A DNA stretch of 38,991 bases from Opitutaceae bacterium (GTDB taxonomy: Bacteria > Verrucomicrobiota > Verrucomicrobiia > Opitutales > Opitutaceae): assembly GCA_023269565.1 (NCBI GenBank), contig JAHFTD010000015.1:1-38991 (forward strand), read 5' to 3'. How positions within the stretch are numbered: position 1 is the first letter of the stretch; the number at the start of each line of letters is the position of its first letter. Positions 35,569 to 38,991 of this stretch are shown in pieces. A program made the translations under genes and the position numbers. The notes beneath the pieces are model-generated. The model ran no database searches, had not been told where the DNA came from, and saw only the letters and a program-made list of their open reading frames with translations.

Positions 35569-36081
35569 ATGTCCGATCCCGTCCCGCCCGTTTTTCTCGT
35601 CGATGCCTACGCCGACCCGGTGCTGGTGCGGATCGCGGGCCGCGCGGCTTTCGCCAACAGCGCCAGCCTGCGGGATTTTTTCCGCGAGATGATCCGGCAG
35701 GGGCGCGTGCGCTTCGTGGTCGACTTCCAGCTCTGCACGAGCATGGACAGCACCTTCCTCGGCGTGCTCGCCGGGGCGGCCCTGGAACTGCAGCGGCAGA
35801 GCCCGCCGGGCACGCTCACACTGGCGCGGGTGGGGGAGCGCAACCTCGAGATCATCACCAACCTCGGCCTCCACCGCCTGGCGGTCGTTGATCCCGGATC
35901 CGCCACCCCGACCGAGGGGGGCGGCAGCCCGTTGCCGTTGACCCAGACGGCCCGGAGCGAGCTGGAGAGCGCCCGGCTGATGATCGAGGCGCACGAGAAT
36001 CTGGTGAACGCCGATGCGAGCAACCAGACAAAGTTCCAGGATGTGCTCGCCTTCTTGCGCAACCGCGTGGAATCCCGCTAG
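35569..36081 (+). CDS. STAS-domain anti-sigma factor antagonist
   Basis: This 170-residue protein starts at ATG 35569. The STAS core is about residues 10-110, with the phosphorylatable Ser at 61 in LCTSMDSTFLGVL, the position of SpoIIAA/RsbV. After about residue 115 a helical C-terminal extension (LTQTARSELESARLMIEAHENLV) is an addition to the minimal domain. Phosphorylation state would decide binding to an anti-sigma factor or another partner. The SpoIIE-type phosphatase gene starts 12 bp downstream and is likely to dephosphorylate it. No kinase or sigma factor lies in the window. Confidence 0.9.
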   Translation: MSDPVPPVFLVDAYADPVLVRIAGRAAFANSASLRDFFREMIRQGRVRFVVDFQLCTSMDSTFLGVLAGAALELQRQSPPGTLTLARVGERNLEIITNLGLHRLAVVDPGSATPTEGGGSPLPLTQTARSELESARLMIEAHENLVNADASNQTKFQDVLAFLRNRVESR

Positions 36082-36093
36082 GCTGCCGCCGCC

Positions 36094-37539
36094 ATGATGC
36101 TTTTTCTCCTGGGCGGACTGATCGGCGCGACGATCGCCTACGCCTACTACTGGCGCGCGCAGCGCGAGGCGGCGCGCATCGAGGAGGAGAAGCAGGCACT
36201 CCTCGAGGAGCGGCAGATCGTCCTCGATTTCATGCACAGCATGGTTGATGCGGTGGGCGAGCGGCTGCCGCGCGACGAGCTGTTCCAGCGCATCGTCCAC
36301 GCCGCGGTGCTGAGCACCGGCGCGCTGAGCGCGTGCCTTTTTGAGAAAAGCGCGGACAACATGCTGCGCGGCGTGGCGGTCGAGGGGCTGTTTCCGCCGC
36401 ACCGGCCCATCCCCGACCCGCAGCGGATGAAACTGGGCTCGCGCGCCAGGTTCATCGAGCAGGTGCTCAAGTCCGAGTCTTTTCCCGTCGGCGAGGGCAT
36501 CGTCGGCCGGGTGGCGGCCACCGGACGCGGCGAACTGGTGGTCAACGCGCCCGACGACCCGCGCATCGCGAAGCACGACGACCCGGCGCTGACGGTGCGG
36601 TCGGTCATCGCCGCCCCGATCATGGTGCACCAGCGGCTGATCGGCGTGCTCTGCGTGTGCAACGCCGCCGACGGCCTGCCCTTCACCGAGATCGACTATT
36701 CACTGGTGGCAGCGCTGGCCGAGCAGGCGGGTCTGGCGGTGCACAACGCCGATTTTCTCCACCTGCAGGTGGAGAAGCAGCAACTCGACCTCGACCTGAC
36801 GCTCGCCAGCAACATCCAGCAGATGCTGCTGCCGCAGGCGATGCCGCGCGTGCCGGGACTCGACCTCGACGCGCGCTACCTTGCCGCGCAGAAGGTGAGC
36901 GGGGATTTCTACGATGTGTTCAAGCTCGGCTATGCACGGGTCGGCGTGGCCGTGGCCGATGTCTCGGGCAAGGGCATCTCCGCCTCGCTGCTCATGGCCA
37001 TCTGTCGCACGAGCCTCCGCCAGATCGCGCCGCAGGAATCCTCGCCCGCGCGGGCGCTGGCCGAACTGAACCGCACGCTCGCCGGCGACATCCGCGAGGG
37101 CATGTTCATCACGATGCTTTACGCCATCGTGGACTCCGCGGCCAACCGCGTGACGTTTGCCCGCGCCGGGCACGAGCTCCCGCTGTTCTCCCGGCCGGAT
37201 CCGGTGTCCGGCGCGCACGTCAGCGAGTTCGCACGCTCCGAGGGCATGCCGCTCGGACTGGTTGAGCCCGAGCTGTTCGACTCGGTCATCACCGACCGCA
37301 CGCTGGCCTTCGCGCCGGGCTCGACTCTCGTGCTCTATACCGACGGACTCACCGAGGCGCCCAACGCCGCCGACCAGGAATTTTCCGGCGCGCGTCTGGC
37401 CGACGAGCTGCGCGCGCTGCATGCCCGCGGTGCGGCGGAGATCAACGACGGCATCCTGGAAAATCTGCGCAGCTTTACCGAAGGAACGGCGCTGCGCGAC
37501 GATCTCACCCTCGTCACCATCAAGCGCATTGCCGGATGA
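36094..37539 (+). CDS. Membrane-anchored GAF-domain PP2C-type (SpoIIE) phosphatase
   Basis: This 481-residue protein starts at ATG 36094. Residues about 2-19 form a single membrane helix, followed by a charged coiled coil (about 20-45). A GAF domain spans about 50-220 (GEGIVGRVAATGRGELVVN, VRSVIAAPIMVHQRLIGVL). The PP2C/SpoIIE domain spans about 235-480, with metal-binding D271 (VSGDFYDVF), VADVSGKG (287-294), FARAGHELPLF and YTDGLTEAPN, so the active site looks intact. It probably senses a small ligand or redox state via GAF and dephosphorylates the STAS protein encoded just before it. No sensor outside the membrane is visible. Confidence 0.93.
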   Translation: MMLFLLGGLIGATIAYAYYWRAQREAARIEEEKQALLEERQIVLDFMHSMVDAVGERLPRDELFQRIVHAAVLSTGALSACLFEKSADNMLRGVAVEGLFPPHRPIPDPQRMKLGSRARFIEQVLKSESFPVGEGIVGRVAATGRGELVVNAPDDPRIAKHDDPALTVRSVIAAPIMVHQRLIGVLCVCNAADGLPFTEIDYSLVAALAEQAGLAVHNADFLHLQVEKQQLDLDLTLASNIQQMLLPQAMPRVPGLDLDARYLAAQKVSGDFYDVFKLGYARVGVAVADVSGKGISASLLMAICRTSLRQIAPQESSPARALAELNRTLAGDIREGMFITMLYAIVDSAANRVTFARAGHELPLFSRPDPVSGAHVSEFARSEGMPLGLVEPELFDSVITDRTLAFAPGSTLVLYTDGLTEAPNAADQEFSGARLADELRALHARGAAEINDGILENLRSFTEGTALRDDLTLVTIKRIAG

Positions 37540-37667
37540 ATCCAGGCAAGAGGGGCGGCACTCCACTCTCGGCTCAAATACAGACACGATGCCGGCTCAG
37601 CGCTTGAAAGTAGTCGGCGGCCTCGAACGCGCTGCCGGGCAACAGCATCCAGTTGCTGAGATTGTTA

Positions 37668-37697
37668 TTGAATACTCTAGGTATTTACCCCTATTTT
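37668..37697 (+). promoter_or_regulatory. Possible promoter of the PEP-CTERM gene
   Basis: TTGAAT (37668-37673), an 18-base spacer and TATTTT (37692-37697) form a weak -35/-10 pair in a clearly AT-rich stretch (about 37655-37700). The ATG at 37706 is 8 bases after the -10, so any leader would be very short. Prediction by eye. Confidence 0.3.
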
Positions 37698-37705
37698 GAT
37701 GCCGA

Positions 37706-38716
37706 ATGAATTCTCCGGCGAAATCCCGCAGCTTCCTGCACACCTTACCCGGTTGGGTTTTGGTGGCGCTGACGGCGGCATTGCTGGTCAGCTCCGGGCG
37801 CGGCCAGACGATGTCGGTCACGGATCTGAACAGCACATTCACGCCCGTCTTGAAAATCGGCGACACCGGTTTGACCTACCTGAAGGATCCATCGCCCGAC
37901 CAGCAGACCGGCACCGGCGGCACTGGTGGCGACTCGGACTTTGTCGGAGTTGTCGACCCAAGCAATACTGCGGCCCAATTTGGATTTTTGATGAAGTATG
38001 GAAAACTGGCCTCTGACCCTACGGGGCCCGATTATGTCATGTTTCGTTTCCGCTTGGATACTTGGCGCAGCGGCGGCTACAACACGATCACCATGATCGG
38101 CGCGGATGCCGACTACAGTGGGAGCATTGATATCTTCTTTGGCGTCCAAAAAATCGGTCCCAATGTTTTCATTGTTTTTCAGGATCCCGGAACCGGGCTG
38201 AATACCTCACCCAACACGACCAGCTTGGACAGTCCGTATGGCTCCGTTGCAGCCACCTCGACCAATGTCAACTACTCCGACTCGACGGTGCTCAACAGCG
38301 GCGCCGACGGCAGTTCCTATAACGGCACCAACGACGCCTTGCTGACCTTTGCCATCACCTTCTCCAGCCTGCAATCCGCCCTTAACACTGTCGGCTCGGG
38401 ACGAACCTCGGCGATTTCGATCTCGGATACCACCCCTCTGCGCTGGATCGGATTCACCGCCACGCAAAACAACTCGATCAACCAGGACGTCTACGGCATC
38501 GGCAAGCTGTCCTCCGACGACGATACGACCGATGCTTATGCCACCAACGGCGACACGCCTTATTCGGTCTTTGCCTCGGTCGCGCAGGATGCTCACGGCA
38601 ACATCCCCGAGCCGGCGACCGTGGTGCAGTTGACGGTGCTGCTTATGGCCGGTGCGGCCATCTCCTTTTACCAGCTCCGTCGGCGCCGACTGTCGGCTAT
38701 TCCCGTGAAGAGCTGA
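37706..38716 (+). CDS. Secreted PEP-CTERM sorting-domain protein
   Basis: This 336-residue protein starts at ATG 37706. It has a Sec signal peptide (about residues 1-33, hydrophobic core WVLVALTAALLVSS). The body is rich in Ser, Thr, Asn, Asp and Gly and predicted to be beta-rich, with no cysteine seen and no catalytic motif. The C-terminus has the tripartite PEP-CTERM signal: PEP at about 301-303, a hydrophobic helix (VVQLTVLLMAGAAISFY) and an RRRR cluster. Exosortase (EpsH/XrtA type) recognises this signal and cuts the protein for transfer to the cell surface, typically in organisms that make exopolysaccharide. The exosortase itself is not in the window. The DNA is less GC-rich than that of neighbours. 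Confidence 0.88.
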   Translation: MNSPAKSRSFLHTLPGWVLVALTAALLVSSGRGQTMSVTDLNSTFTPVLKIGDTGLTYLKDPSPDQQTGTGGTGGDSDFVGVVDPSNTAAQFGFLMKYGKLASDPTGPDYVMFRFRLDTWRSGGYNTITMIGADADYSGSIDIFFGVQKIGPNVFIVFQDPGTGLNTSPNTTSLDSPYGSVAATSTNVNYSDSTVLNSGADGSSYNGTNDALLTFAITFSSLQSALNTVGSGRTSAISISDTTPLRWIGFTATQNNSINQDVYGIGKLSSDDDTTDAYATNGDTPYSVFASVAQDAHGNIPEPATVVQLTVLLMAGAAISFYQLRRRRLSAIPVKS

Positions 38717-38991
38717 ATGCCCGCGCAGCGACCGGTGGAGGAATCCCCAGCTCACCCGGATCGGATGTCCTGGTTCCGGCTGCGGTTCGCTCGGGGCAGG
38801 AACTGGTCCGCCGATTCGTATCAGCTCATCTGGGCCTTGGTTTACTGGAACGTCTGCAAGGGATGGTATGTAATGCGCGGCCGGCGGGGCGTTTGTCCCT
38901 GCCACGATCGCAGCGATTCCGGGCGGCCCGGCGAGACACACTGCATGCCTGCGCAGGGTCTGCATCAGCCCGCGCGATTCCGACGCGTTTG
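38717..38991 (+). CDS. Hypothetical protein with CPCHDRSDSG motif, partial (3' end outside window)
   Basis: ATG at 38717 follows the PEP-CTERM gene's TGA directly, and the frame stays open for 91 codons to the right edge. About residues 34-52 (SADSYQLIWALVYWNVCKGW) form a moderately hydrophobic, aromatic segment. Then comes MRGRRGVCPCHDRSDSGRPG with ETHCMP, a Cys/His cluster (C-x-C-H ... H-C) that might bind metal or heme. I do not recognise a named family. Zero spacing suggests co-transcription with the PEP-CTERM gene. The C-terminal part is unseen. Confidence 0.6.
   Translation, partial: MPAQRPVEESPAHPDRMSWFRLRFARGRNWSADSYQLIWALVYWNVCKGWYVMRGRRGVCPCHDRSDSGRPGETHCMPAQGLHQPARFRRV

Overview
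The window is GC-rich, densely packed chromosomal DNA from a Gram-negative bacterium. The best fit is a member of the Verrucomicrobia, probably Opitutaceae-like. The pointers are a PEP-CTERM sorting signal on a secreted protein at the right end, an O-antigen type ABC exporter, an Mpl murein-recycling ligase, the near-total absence of Shine-Dalgarno sequences before start codons, and very long spurious antisense frames typical of high-GC genomes. This placement is inference from gene style; no taxonomic marker such as rRNA is present.

Layout. (1) Positions 1-4876, minus strand: the end of a surface-polysaccharide locus, read right to left as ABC-2 permease, Wzt-type ATPase, methyltransferase, a broken family-2 glycosyltransferase, an AT-richer putative glycosyltransferase, and a hexapeptide acetyltransferase that runs off the left edge. 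(2) 5096-7782: a DJ-1 protein and a divergent epimerase-like protein, ybaB-recR, a palindromic repeat, and tRNA-Gly(CCC). (3) 7837-12272: dxs-xseB on minus, then an M48 membrane protease and a secreted EEP-family nuclease/phosphatase on plus. (4) 12354-16780: a small membrane protein, a surface lipoprotein with a clear terminator, and a plus-strand operon of hemW, an exported SAM hydrolase and an M23 peptidase joined by ATGA overlaps. (5) 16805-22494: a Fur-family regulator with an altered metal site plus a TPR protein (minus), then priA, a TIGR01777 epimerase and mpl (plus). (6) 22495-25277, minus: rimO, a 32-residue basic protein, and a MoeZ-like E1/rhodanese fusion. (7) 25366-30629, plus: manC, ruvX, truA, comF, accD, folC, tightly spaced. 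(8) 30729-37539: tyrS (minus), then a peroxiredoxin, a REP-like palindrome, acnA, and a STAS/SpoIIE phosphatase signalling pair. (9) 37706 to the end: a PEP-CTERM protein and a partial Cys-rich ORF.

Most of the window is housekeeping: isoprenoid, fatty-acid and folate synthesis, TCA cycle, translation, DNA repair and replication restart. The accessory interest lies in the polysaccharide locus, the exported SAM hydrolase, the altered Fur protein, the AccD that has lost most of its zinc-ribbon cysteines, two unrelated palindromic repeats, several very small proteins, and the PEP-CTERM end. I found no CRISPR array, transposase, integrase or prophage gene. No single locus here is clearly a new defence or mobile system.
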